Made by a program: the position numbers and the translations under genes. The notes below the pieces were generated by a model, which was not told the DNA's origin, searched no databases, and saw nothing but the letters and a program-made list of their open reading frames with translations. Below are positions 33,364-47,780 of a DNA stretch of 64,000 nt, in pieces (the first letter of the stretch is position 1; every line of letters starts with the position of its first letter). This DNA is from Isoetes taiwanensis (Eukaryota; Streptophyta; Lycopodiopsida; Isoetales; Isoetaceae). The stretch spans positions 11,715,819 through 11,779,818 of the forward strand of contig JAJEKV010000003.1 of assembly GCA_021234155.1 (NCBI GenBank), in the 5' to 3' direction.

Positions 33364-35400
33364 ACGACAAGGAACTACTCTGCTTGTTCTCAGAACTTAA
33401 AGGTATTCTTTGGTGCATGTTAATCCATATCCAGGCAAAGACTGAATCTATTTCATTTTTTTGTTGGTTTGCAGATAAGCCATTCTTTCAAAAGTTTAGG
33501 ATATCTGGAGCTTTGATTTTTGCTTACCATGTCGGTGTAGAGAGCTTCTGGACCATCAAGAGATGCTTGCCCTTTCAGCTAGTTGCTCCTATTTATTTTA
33601 ACAAGGGTTTGTCCTTTGCTAGAGACGTTTATGAGAGGTACGCTTTTTGAGCATTTCTTTCTTCATTCTGGCTTTGATCTCATATGGCAATATGTACCAC
33701 TATTCTGCTGGAGATGTGCAGTTTGATTCTGGGTTTCTTACTCTACCTTCTTTATGCATTTCCAGCAAGCTAACTGATTTTCCAGATGGCTTATTTGGTC
33801 CTACAGAAGGTTTTCAGAAGGTTTGTATTTTTCTCATTTACCATTTTTTCTCATTTTGCTCTGTCTATAAGTTACAGGAAGCATTTATTTTTCTGTGTTT
33901 CTTTGAAGTGAGAAGACACTATTGGTTCTCTGGCGATGATGAGATCTTACTAAATAGAAGTTGTGACTGCCTTCTTGCATGTTTCCTCCCTTTCACATGT
34001 ATGTGTGGCCAGTTCCTTTAGCAGATAAAAAGCTTCTTGATATATTGGCTCTGTTTTTCAAACAGTTTGTTCGATTCATTGCTTTAATTAGATTTGTTTG
34101 ATTCATTGCTTTATTTAGATTCGCATAATTGAATATCATGTTTGAATCTGCAGTAGTTCTGGAATCGTCGACTGCCTGAATCAAGATCATGGAAAAAAAA
34201 AGACGTAAATGGTTATATTCCAGAGGACTCTTGTTAATTCAAACAAATTAGTTGGAAAGGCATTCATTTATTACTCCATTCTGCCTACCATATAACCAGA
34301 TGATTTATAGAGACCGAGTAGGAAGGAAGGAAGAAACTTTTAATGTCCACGGAGTAGGGCATCTCGAAAGATGGCTTTGAAATATAGTTTCTTTTTCTAT
34401 TTGGAATATTTATATTCATGTGTAGCCTGCAAGAATGTACATATTCATGAACATTTGGAGAGGAGGCTTGCTAAACACCCATTTCTGTCTGCTTTTAGGT
34501 ATCAATCTCAAGGAATCTATTTTCCTTTGTCTTTAACATGCCAAAATGTCCTTAATTGAATGTAAATTAATGCATTTATATGACTTAATGCATAGTTTTT
34601 GCATAGGCATTATTTGAGAAGGCATGCAAATAGATAAGATTCCATGGTAAGTTGCAGACAAAGTATGCATTTGAATGTTTATGAAATACATATTATTCCA
34701 TTCTGTTGGATTTGTACTTCCCATTTAGGCATTAGACTGCACTCCATATTTTTGTAACCCATTTGTGTGGCTTCTAGAAACCACGGAGTTTACAAGACCT
34801 TCCTGTTCTTGGCGATTGCATGCATAGGTGTGCCCAGAATTCGCTTCTTTCAACTGTGATTGGTTGAAACATTGCATTCTGCTTGCAGAATAAGAAGGAA
34901 ATGAAGAAGGTTAGAGAAATTGGAATAATGAAAAAGTCCTTGAAGCTATTAGGAAGCAGATTCGGAAGCTTGAAAGCTCTCTCTCCCCCCCCCCCTCTTT
35001 GGGGGATAGCTTTATATTGCTATGAAGGATTTGAAATGACCTTGCTACTCAAGGCATCAACGAAAAAGGATCAGAAGTTCAACATGACACTTGGGCTTGC
35101 TTTTGTATCGATCACTTCTGTATCTTATTCTTGAATTTGTTGGTTACCTTGCATTTTGGGGATTAAGTGGTTTCGGACTAAACTTGATTTGCTGTAAAAT
35201 TATGAGATCATGCTCTGTTGTACAATTTTAACATTTGAAATAAATTGTTGGAATGCGCATTTTATTGTTTAGTTGTGAGAGCATTCATGATGTTGTAGAA
35301 ATTGTTTTTTTTTTTTAATCATGTTTTGCAAAATCTAAGGAATGATGGACATAAACTAATGCAAATAGCTCTTGAATATTCATGAACGAAAGATGTAAAA
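33364..35400 (+). other. Possible exons of an unrecognised host gene, low confidence
   Basis: Several short open blocks on the plus strand have splice-like edges. One starts after GGTTTGCAG (about 33475) with KPFFQKFRISGALIFAYHVG and ends YFNKGLSFARDVYERYAF. Another (about 33690-33820) reads YSAGDVQFDSGFLTLPSL and ends before GGTTTGT. A third near 34880 follows CTTGCAG. I do not recognise the protein, and the blocks may be a decayed gene cut by T4 on its left side. The rest is AT-rich with a short tandem repeat at 34070-34120. Confidence 0.25.
34332..34366 (-). repeat. Short LINE-like 3' tail with (GAAG)n
   Basis: GGAAGGAAGGAAG followed by AAACTTTTAATGTCCACGGAG, near-identical to the (GAAG)n-tailed sequence at 27494-27540. 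Homology is lost soon after, so only the tail end is preserved. Confidence 0.5.
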
Positions 35401-35760
35401 GTCGTATTTAATTAAAGTGGGACTCATTCCATTCCCACTTTTTTTGGGAACCCTGTTAATTTACACAAAAAGAAGCACCCCGACCCGAAAACTGGCCATA
35501 ATTGGAATTTTTGTCCACTAGTGTCCATTAGGTGGGTAGACAATAGATCACAAATTCCAACAAAAATTAAGCAAATTGTTTACTTAATCACCCAAAAATA
35601 CTAGTTTTGAGATACCTTATATTTATAAATGGGCTCATTACAATATATATTACAGTGGGTGAAGAGACCATAGTGGTGGTATGGGCACAATGATTACACC
35701 CTCTTCACACATAACCACCTAGTGCAAAGGGCGCGTGGAGCTCTCTCCTAGTCACGGAGC
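35401..35760 (-). repeat. Dispersed repeat, copy 2 (inverted partner at 1188-1688)
   Basis: Reverse complement of 1188-1688 except for an absent block of about 140 bp. Both copies end abruptly at GTCACGGAGC, and different sequence follows beyond it, so that point is a real end or a shared breakpoint. Confidence 0.75.
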
Positions 35761-35845
35761 ACTTTCGACCTGCACTTTCGACCTGCCAAGCACTTTCGAC
35801 CTGCACTTTCGACCTGCCAAGCACTTTCGACCTGCACTTTCGACC
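35758..35845. repeat. Minisatellite of GCACTTTCGACCT
   Basis: Six copies of a 13-bp core arranged as pairs in a unit of about 31 bp ending TGCCAA. It starts exactly at the end of the dispersed repeat. Confidence 0.85.
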
Positions 35846-37599
35846 ATATACACCACCATCATATGAGGGGTTTGCAAGCGCTTTTGCTTTCCCTTTTCTG
35901 ATCCATCTCAGTACCACTCTCCTTTCCGGTGCAAGTTTTTCCAAAGGGCAGGCCATCCCCAAGCTTGGGCTTCTAGCTCCAGCGACCTTCCTGCTCTTAT
36001 GTAGAATAGGTTTGAGTCTTGCAATATGTTTTTCCTGTGGCAATATCAGAGGAAGGCCAACTCTCCAAAATATGGACATCGGAAGCAAATTCAAATTTTG
36101 AATTCCATCTACCCATTTTGTATTTCCTTTTGTGCTTTCTCTCGCAACTTCTTGGTCGATCCATGGCTTCCCCTTTAATCCTATCATGCTGCAGATGTGG
36201 GCTTTGGATTCCTGATGTAAAATCATTTTGAGAAACTACAGAAAACACAGCCTTTTGATGGATCGATTGCTTTTGATGCCTACAGAAAACACAGTAAGAA
36301 AACACATGTTAGCAGCAAGAAAACACAGTTGGAAGCACGTTCTTCTGAAAAAATCAATTTCGGCTCAAAAGGCTCGGAGCTGATTGCTGCCGGATTGGAG
36401 CTCCAAGTGACCGATTTGGGAGTTTGAAGCTCAAAGAGCTACCGGATTTGCTGCCAAAGGGAGTTACCCAGATTGAAGCCTATTGGAGTTTGAAGCAGCA
36501 AAGAGCTACCGGATTTCCCAGATTGAAGCTCAAAGGGAGTCTGAAGCAGCAAAGAGCTGCCGGATTTGCTGCCAGGATGTAAAGTAAGCCTAAAGTAAGC
36601 AAAGAGCTGCAGGATTTGCTGCTCAGCCTAAAGTAAGCCCAGATGTGCAAACAACAGAGGATACAAGAAGAAAAACTGCCGGATTCATGGTAGAGGACGA
36701 TAAAAAGGAGGAGGCAGGGGGATGCTGCTACATCGGCGCCAATAGCCGGACCTTCTCCTCGTTCTTATGCTGGGAGGAGGCAGAGGCTGCCGGATTACAT
36801 CTAATTTGAAGTTCTGTGCCCATATTTTTGACAAGCATGAGGAGATTATCTGCTCTCAAAAGCCAGCTAGTCTTCTATTCCGATGGCAGAGCTCTCCATA
36901 GCCGGCGACAGCAGCATAATCCTGAAGATATGGAGGTCTGAGCTGGACAGATCCTGCAGGAAGAGAAGGAGGCGTGAAGAATATGAGTATCAGAGTATAG
37001 GCTTCGGCCTATAGAGATGGAGGTTTTATGGGGCAAGAAATTGCTCCGTTCAGGCGCTCATAGCAACATTTGCTTGAAATTCTCGCCATAGCTGATAGCC
37101 AGTGCTGAGAAAAGAGCAGCTGAGAAAGAAGATGTGGGTTGGATTTTTGAAGGGCCGAGTGAGGAAGAAGGCGTTGTGGTAAAATGGGCACCCCAGACCG
37201 AGGTACTCCAGACCGAGGTAAAATGGGCGTCGGAGTTCCAGTGCTTGCATGGCCCCTTTTGGCGAGGCGAAATTTGAATATGAAATTGATTGTGGAGGAG
37301 TGGAAGATTGGGTTGGATTTTAGAGGCGCTATCAGAGCCGATAGCCCCCATCCATTCTCCGTCTTGCAAAATTAATTTTCGTTAAGCCAGAACAACAGAA
37401 CAAGCAATCCTCCTTGGCAGCTTTTTTGGAGTCTGATTTTGTGGGCATCTTCTCGCCCCACTAGTCGAGAAATCACCTTGGCTAATATTTCCTGATTCAT
37501 TATTATATATATTGTTTTTTTTTAATTAATTATAATAATGTTAATTATATTTGTTAATTATATTTATTATAATTATATTGATTATAATTACTAAAGGTT
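35846..37599. other. Repeat-rich sequence without a recognised gene
   Basis: At about 36425-36640 a degenerate tandem repeat contains four copies of AAGAGCTRCCGGATTTGCTG separated by GAAGC-rich spacers. Related CTGCCGGATT words recur to 36800. Open frames here are short and match nothing known. The stretch 37500-37590 is almost pure A/T. Confidence 0.5.
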
Positions 37600-37860
37600 G
37601 CCCATCTTTGCCCCTTTGCCCTTTCTCTCCCCTTCCCATTTGCCCCTTTGCCCATCATCCTCCTCCCCCTTTCTTTGCCCCTCCCCAGTTGCCTCTTTGC
37701 CCATCCTCCTTCCCTTCTCCAGTTGCCTCTTTCCCATCCTCCTCCCTCTCCAGTTTGCCTCTTTCCCCATCCCCCTCCCAATTGCCTCTTGCCCATCCTC
37801 CTCCCCCTCTCTAGTTGCCTCCTTCCTTCCTTCCTCTTGCCCACCCTCCGACCCCCTTCA
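37600..37860. repeat. Pyrimidine-rich minisatellite
   Basis: Degenerate units of about 40 bp built from TTGCCTCTTTGCCCATCCTC and CTCCCCCTCTCC. One strand is nearly all pyrimidine. The proline/serine-rich open frames in all phases result from this composition. Confidence 0.8.
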
Positions 37861-39974
37861 AACCTTCTCACATCTCCCCTTCTTTTCTCGGTTTGTTGTT
37901 TGTAAATGTTATTGTTGTTTTATTAAGACAAAATTCTATTCAAGCACTCAATTCAAAAAAAAATTGAGTATGAGTCCCATTTTCAGTCTGAGTCCCAAAT
38001 TTCGAGATTTGACCTACTTAATTAAATGTGACTTGTAAGTTGCAAAGATGAACGTGTGTTGCAGGATTAAACATACTAACTAGATGTGTCTTACAATAAA
38101 TAACCTTAAGGATTTCCCAAATTTTTGTTGCCCTAACTTAGAATCACGTATTTGCAAGGGCAATTAAGATAAGATATTTAGCACTAAATATTGAACTATG
38201 CTCAAACTTTAACGTGCACACAACTTTAGACGTAGCACACATAAAACTGGATCTAAGTTTGTTGTTGTTTCATCACAAGTGAAATAAAACATAATTTAAG
38301 CACCCTTCCTCTAATACAGGTTGTCAATGTGCCATCTAGAATGCACAAACTCAAGTACAAGATCGGGTAGGGGTATGTAAAAATTAAGATAGTCCGTAAG
38401 TACATCTATGGAAAGGGGCAGGGAAACTGACTTTTCGTAATTACGTATGTAGGGGTTTTCCACCTCCAAAAAGTCGTATACATGGGTTTGATGGTGACCC
38501 CTTGCACGCAGATGAGGTATCCCCATATGCCTAGGTGAGACCCCCAGGGTTGTTAAGTATGAATTTGCTAGTTGTATATTGGCACAAGCCCAATGTATGA
38601 GTTTGCTAAATGTTGGCAAGTATACAATGCTGACTCGGCACAGAAGACACAAGGGTGGTCTTTCAAAAATAAACATACTAGCTACTAGTGTGGTCTCACT
38701 AATCTTAATGAATTCAACAACACTTCTCTATTAACTGCAATGGTGCTCGAGTCTCCTACAACAAGGCTGATAGAGCAGGCTTGCAACCACAAAGCATGAA
38801 GAGATACTAGAAGCTCACAAACTACCAATTTGCACATGTACTACAAGATATAAGGTATTATAACAATCATATTGGTAGGCCGCAACCATGCAACCAAATG
38901 CCTGGCAAGAAACCATTGACTCGAGGCCATAAATTCACAACCAACCATACTAAGCACGAGGGCCACAACCTCACAACCATCCGCTGGCACAAGGGCCACC
39001 GTTATACAACCATCCAGTGGCACGAGGGCCACAATCACACAATCATATGCAAAATCATCCATAGCTAAGGGGGCCACAAACTCACAACCAAAATACAAGC
39101 CAACAGGAGATCAAAAGTCCTTCGCAAATAAACATACTAGCTATCAGTGCGTGGTGGGGCGGGTGGGTGGGAAGATCAAGGCAAAAAAGGGCACAAGCAA
39201 GGAGACACAGATGTGCTGATGAGGAAGGAGAATGTAAAGAAGGGTATATAAGGGGAGAAACCCTAACTCACTCAATACATATGTATCAAGAATTCCATTT
39301 ATCTTCTTATCGTGATATGAAAAACTCAATTCTCAAAATCATCATGCAACTAAATGAAAAAGAAGAGCTGAAAGAAAAGCCTCATCTGGGCGTCTCCAAT
39401 AAACAACAATAGAGTATACAATGCTGAACAACAGAGGCAGTAAACTACGAGCTTACAATGAACGAGAATACCAGGTGCATCAAGGATCTAACAAAGTAAG
39501 CCCTAAGCTCAAACAATGGGAAGCAAGTAGTTGCTATGGATGTGGACCGAATTCGGCACACTTAGTGGTCATAATTACTTGCATCCTAGAGCATTATTTT
39601 AGGGAATATTTTGCATAGGAAAATGAGAACAAAGTTGGCATGCTAATCAAAAGAGAGGCTCAAAAGCAATGAAAATTCGTGAAGGTTTTTTTTTTTTGTA
39701 GTATGTGGTTGCACAGGTGGTTGTTGACAACTAGATTATAGTTGTGGTTGTGTGTATTGTGGATGTATATATTTTTGTGTGTATTGTGGTATGTACAAAG
39801 TGGCTTGTGGTGTGTGCATTGTGGTTGTACACGTGTGTGTGTGTGTTTTGTGGTTTGTAGAATGATTTGTGTTATAGCTCCATGATGGTTGTGTATTGCG
39901 GTCGGTATCATGTGTTGTTTATGAGTTTTGAAACTTTTTCTTATATGTATCTTACATAGCTTCCATGTCTATGG
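37861..39974. other. Intergenic sequence with a minisatellite and a G/T-rich tract
   Basis: At about 38940-39085 there are three to four copies of a 33-bp unit containing GGCACRAGGGCCACMRT and ACAACCATCC. A T-run at 39687-39699 leads into a tract rich in TG and GTATTGTGG (to about 39880). No gene is recognised. Confidence 0.5.
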
Positions 39975-41394
<1,420 letters not shown>

Positions 41395-41432
41395 GAAATG
41401 AAATGAAATGTGAAATGAAATGTTGATTTATT

Positions 41433-41465
41433 ACGTCTACTGAGACCATCAGGTCTATCAGACGT
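41433..41465 (-). other. 3' terminal stem-loop of LINE A
   Basis: ACGTCT (41433-41438) pairs with AGACGT (41460-41465), and inside AGACC (41443-41447) pairs with GGTCT (41452-41456) around ATCA. Versions occur at 45685-45698 (LINE B) and 52855-52884 (LINE D, AGGCCT stem). LINE reverse transcriptases often recognise such 3' hairpins; that role is inferred here. Confidence 0.65.
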
Positions 41466-41482
41466 TCTGAAAAAAAAAGCTT

Positions 41483-44400
41483 TTACAAATCAGTCCAATT
41501 CTCTGATGTGCTTCCACAGTCAGAAGCACAATCACTCCAATCTCCTCGCTCACTCTCGTTCTCATTACATTGCAGTAGCATATCTATGTTGTTTATATGA
41601 ATCCTTCTAATCTCTAGCATATCTAAAATAAAATTACCAATGGTCGAAGGTGGCATCTGAAACAAGGTGTCTAAAGTCCCGTCCTCTTCAATTTTGTATC
41701 TCCTACGTAGTCCTTCATATCCTGGGCATCGCAGCAGGGCGTGTGATTCATCTTCCACCTCATCCTGTCCACAAACTTTGCATGTGCGTTGCTCTCTTGG
41801 GATTTTCTTCCATCTACCCTCCTCTATATGTAGCCGGTGGGAACTCAATCTCATGCGTGCTATTGCCCTGCGTTTTGCTAATGTAATATCACTGCCCACA
41901 TACTTAGCCTCCTGAAGCAATGGGTTCATGGATTTCTGATACTCTGCCATCTTCGTTTTCGGATTCTTCCAGCTAAACAACTGGAAACCCCTTATCACCC
42001 AAGTTCTGATATCTTTTTGCGGGCACTCCTCTAATTTCATGTCCCATTTTTTCAACCATTCCACTATATTCTTATACCATCCTTTTTCTCTGCTCTCAAC
42101 CATAGCTAGATGAGGCAATCTGTCTTCGTCTAATTTCTGTGTCTTACGCAAGTAAATGAGGGTTTGAATAAGTGCTTCACCTTCTAAAGGAATCATTCCA
42201 CATTCGGCTAACATCATTGGGTAGGGAGTCTGGGTCTTCACTCCCAACTCAGTGCATAAAAAGCGTTTTTGGATTTTTTCTATCTGATCCCATAAGCAGT
42301 TTGGCAACCCTGGACCCCAGACTTCGCAACCATAAAGAACCACTGACTGGACCAAGACCTTATACAGCATTTTCTTCATATGCATATTCTGTACAAACAC
42401 CTTCCCACAGTTCCGCTGCAGTGCATATAATGCTCTCAGATCTCCATTTGTTCTTTGATCTATACACCTGTTCCATCTGAAATTTTTATCAATCATCAAT
42501 CCAAGATACTTATAATTATCCGTGGATGCTATCAATTCTCCCTTATAAAAGAAATCACTGCTTTTTCGAGATCCCATTGTCATAACCCTGGTCTTTGCTA
42601 GGTTCACCTTCATTCCTGTCGAATCACAAAAATCTTCTAATATCTTTAGATGTCTCTGGAGTCCTGCTTTATCTTTCGACATAAGTACAACATCGTCTGC
42701 ATATAAGAGAAGGGCAAGAACATATCCTGCTACATTTACTCCTACACCCCCATGATCCATGACCCATCTCTCCAACCCATCTATGAAAAGACCAAACAAT
42801 GTGGGAGATAAAGGACAACCTTGTTTGACTCCCACATTGCTCACAGCTTGATCCCCGCATTCGATGCTAAAAGGAAAGGACAGATCCACGATCACCTTCT
42901 CATAGATCCTCTTCGTTGCATCACGGTATTCAACTGGGATGTTAAGCTGACGCAATCGTTCCCACAGACGCTCCCTAGGTACTAAGTCAAAAGCTTTGCT
43001 GAAATCGATAAATAACAAGTACAAAGGGCTCTTCTTACCCTTGACTGCATCCATGATTACCCTGAGTGTCACCAAGTGGTCAATTGTGGATCTGTTTGTT
43101 CTGAATCCTGCCTGTCCCTTAGCCCGCAAATCTTTCTTCTCTGTCCAATCATTGATTTTGGATTCTAGAATGGAAGCAAACAGTTTAGAGAATATGTTAC
43201 CAACCAGGATAGTTCTATAATTGTTAATATCCATCTTATCCCCTCCTTTGAGTATTGGAATAACTCGGTTCACCTGCCAGGACTCTGGAAAGCCATCCCT
43301 TAAGGCACCATTCAACATCTGTGTAATAGGTTCTGTAAACTTCTCGCCTGCCCATTTTATCATTTCTGCCACAAGACCATTCGCATCTGCTGCTTTTCCA
43401 TTAGAGAGCCCACTTATCCCTTTTATAGTATCCTCTTCAGTGATGAACCGAGCTAGTGCCTGTTGCTCCATCTGTATATCTGCTTCTATGTTTTCTTGTT
43501 GATATAATCTCTGCACATGTTGGAATAATTCCCCTGCCCCTATCTCAAGATTCTCTGGTTTCCTCTTTTTTAGCTTGTTCCAAAATGCCTTGGGTTCTCT
43601 GATTAACTCAAAGGCATGCTGATCCTGTCTATTATTTAGGAACTCCCTTTTCTTTCTCCTAACTAGTGCTACATATGTTTCCTTTTCCTGTTTCTTATCT
43701 TCCCCGCAGGCTGCCATATAATGTTTGCGCTTATCTTTGCATTCCTTATCAAACCAACTGTTGCAGGGGAGCCCTTTTGCCTTTCTACCGTGAACAAAGC
43801 ATTTTTTTGCTGAGCCTATTAAAATGTCCTTGATAACACTGTCCATATCTGATACATGATTAAGGTCTTTTAATTCCTGAACTCTTGACTCACAAGCCTG
43901 CTTATATAAATCTGATCTTCTCGGGTCCATTCTGATGCTATTATTCTTAACCTGTTGATTGTTTTTTTGGGACGTGTCTACGCTTAAGTGAAATGAGACG
44001 GGTACATGGTCTGACTCTGGTTGCTGTTCCCAAACATATAAGTTTCTTATTCTCCTGACTATGTCTTCTCCGCCAATCACGTAGTCAACAACACTTTTCC
44101 CTCTGCAAGTACATTTGCCCGATCCTGGAAACCTGTCTAGCCCATTCAGGATTCTTAAATCGAGTCCACTACACATTTCAAGCAGGCATTTTCCCATTTG
44201 TGTCTGATATGCTTTATCTTCAGAACATCTTCCCCAACCAGCGAGTTTAGTTTCATCTTCATCTAATTCCTCCATCCATTGTGTTTCCCCATCTTGTTTT
44301 AGGATTGCTGCCTGCTTGTTTGCTGTTCTGCCATTAAAATCCCCCATCACTATCACATCTCCTTTTTGTGAGAGCTGTAAGATATACTGTTCTAACTGAA

Positions 44401-44758
44401 AAAGCGGATCCATTCTGTCACAATCATCTTTATCATATACTTTTTTATGAATGGGTGCAAAATAACAACTGATTAGAAAAACAGGTTTTTGACCCAGAAT
44501 CTCCACACATATGTACTGTTTAGAGTTGGTTGTGGTCTCTCTAATTCTATGAAAAATCTCCTCCCTAGCATAGCAGGCTATCCCTCCATTTCCTCTGTAA
44601 CTAGTGTTTCCTATTTCATTCCAAACTGATGTAATCTTGCGAAAACCAAATAAGACTGGTGTATCATATTGCTCATGTTCCCATGTTTCTGCAAAACATA
44701 TCAGATCTACTTGCTGAAGGACACTTGACATACTACATACCTTGGTATCTGTGAGCAT
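41483..44758 (-). CDS. LINE A ORF2: endonuclease and reverse transcriptase
   Basis: 1091 codons from the first ATG, with no interruption. The APE endonuclease (about 1-250) has CFAETWEHEQ (Glu), VIVMGDFNGR (near 138) and ESDHVPVSF (near 247). The strand with the conserved Asn, IRIAVWNIN, lies before the ATG and after the ORF1 stop in the same frame, so the functional protein probably starts upstream. The RT (about 480-760) shows VIPILKGGDKMDINNYRTI, GQAGFRTNRSTIDHL, LLFIDFSKAFDLVP, GVKQGCPLSPTLFGLFIDGL and LLLYADDVVLM (near 685). A C-terminal zinc motif CKVCGQDEVEDESHALLRC is near 991, and the tail is acidic. All catalytic residues are present, so the protein is potentially active: it would nick target DNA and copy LINE RNA at the nick. 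Confidence 0.95.
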   Translation of the reverse strand: MLTDTKVCSMSSVLQQVDLICFAETWEHEQYDTPVLFGFRKITSVWNEIGNTSYRGNGGIACYAREEIFHRIRETTTNSKQYICVEILGQKPVFLISCYFAPIHKKVYDKDDCDRMDPLFQLEQYILQLSQKGDVIVMGDFNGRTANKQAAILKQDGETQWMEELDEDETKLAGWGRCSEDKAYQTQMGKCLLEMCSGLDLRILNGLDRFPGSGKCTCRGKSVVDYVIGGEDIVRRIRNLYVWEQQPESDHVPVSFHLSVDTSQKNNQQVKNNSIRMDPRRSDLYKQACESRVQELKDLNHVSDMDSVIKDILIGSAKKCFVHGRKAKGLPCNSWFDKECKDKRKHYMAACGEDKKQEKETYVALVRRKKREFLNNRQDQHAFELIREPKAFWNKLKKRKPENLEIGAGELFQHVQRLYQQENIEADIQMEQQALARFITEEDTIKGISGLSNGKAADANGLVAEMIKWAGEKFTEPITQMLNGALRDGFPESWQVNRVIPILKGGDKMDINNYRTILVGNIFSKLFASILESKINDWTEKKDLRAKGQAGFRTNRSTIDHLVTLRVIMDAVKGKKSPLYLLFIDFSKAFDLVPRERLWERLRQLNIPVEYRDATKRIYEKVIVDLSFPFSIECGDQAVSNVGVKQGCPLSPTLFGLFIDGLERWVMDHGGVGVNVAGYVLALLLYADDVVLMSKDKAGLQRHLKILEDFCDSTGMKVNLAKTRVMTMGSRKSSDFFYKGELIASTDNYKYLGLMIDKNFRWNRCIDQRTNGDLRALYALQRNCGKVFVQNMHMKKMLYKVLVQSVVLYGCEVWGPGLPNCLWDQIEKIQKRFLCTELGVKTQTPYPMMLAECGMIPLEGEALIQTLIYLRKTQKLDEDRLPHLAMVESREKGWYKNIVEWLKKWDMKLEECPQKDIRTWVIRGFQLFSWKNPKTKMAEYQKSMNPLLQEAKYVGSDITLAKRRAIARMRLSSHRLHIEEGRWKKIPREQRTCKVCGQDEVEDESHALLRCPGYEGLRRRYKIEEDGTLDTLFQMPPSTIGNFILDMLEIRRIHINNIDMLLQCNENESERGDWSDCASDCGSTSENWTDL

Positions 44759-44797
44759 GTTGATGTTCCAAACAGCAATTCTGATGGTCTCGTTTTC

Positions 44798-45508
44798 CTA
44801 TTCATTGATGACGACTCGTCCTCTCCTCCAAAAGACGTGTTTGTTCTGAATTTTGGCCTCTTTAAATTTCTTCAACTCTTCTTTCTTAGTTTGGAATTGT
44901 TCTCTTGTCAGGTCTTCGTTAATCCAGACACTCTGGCCTTTCAAGATAGCTCTCTTTCTTAACACATTTAATCTATCTTCCTTCTCTCGAAATCTTATCA
45001 CGACATGGCGATTCCAGTTTGCTTTCTTACCTACTCGGAAAGCATCCACAATTCCAGAAGGGGCAATCTGCATTTTATCTGCAAGAAATTATTCCACCAC
45101 CGTTTTCACATGCTCGTTCTCTTCTTCCGGTATGCCGATCAGCCTAAGATTCAGAGCCCTGTTTCTCCTTTCCTGTTCTTCCATGAATCCTGACAACTGT
45201 TGTTTCAATTCTAAAAGAGCAGCAGATTCTTCCTTCTCTTCTTCCTTCTCGTCCCCATCATCTTCTTCTTCTGTGTGTTGTTTATGTATGAACTCTTTTT
45301 GTAAGGAATCCATATCATTTCTTAAGTTTTGTATCATGACAGCATTTTCTTGTTTGATCTTCTCCAATTCCTGTTTGAATTCTGCAGCCAGCGAGCTTTT
45401 CATTTCCCTTAACATTTCCTGCATCACATTCCCCATAAATTCCTGCATGAACTCCTCCTTAAATTCCAAAAGCATCTGTCTCATGCCGTTATTCATGAGC
45501 TCCACCAT
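44798..45508 (-). pseudogene. LINE A ORF1, one internal stop
   Basis: RNA-binding ORF1 protein, 236 codons from the ATG at 45508 to a TAG at 44800-44798. The N-terminal half ([19 protein letters not shown] onward) is a long charged helix likely to form a coiled coil, with an acidic EEEDDGDEKEEEKEE stretch. The second half has ALNLRLIGIPEEENE, DAFRVGKKANWNRHVVIRF and GQSVWINEDLTREQF, the RRM and C-terminal pattern of L1 ORF1p (Transposase_22-like). A TAA at 45088-45086 breaks it after HVKTVVE; the near-identical copy in LINE B is open there. Confidence 0.88.
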
Positions 45509-45531
45509 TTCGTGAACAGAATTGTCTTTTC

Positions 45532-47647
<2,116 letters not shown>

Positions 47648-47780
47648 AATGTTTATTACTCATGTCCCGCACCACCGTGTCTATGAGACGCTTCAACACA
47701 TACAATCAATGTTATAGAAAATATCATCTAATGCATCTTCTTCGACAATAATGCATTAGCCTCTCCTCCCAACTCCTCTC

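Noticed and set aside
37551-37905. Proline/serine-rich open frames in several phases
   Set aside because: They come from a pyrimidine-rich minisatellite and are open in all phases at once.
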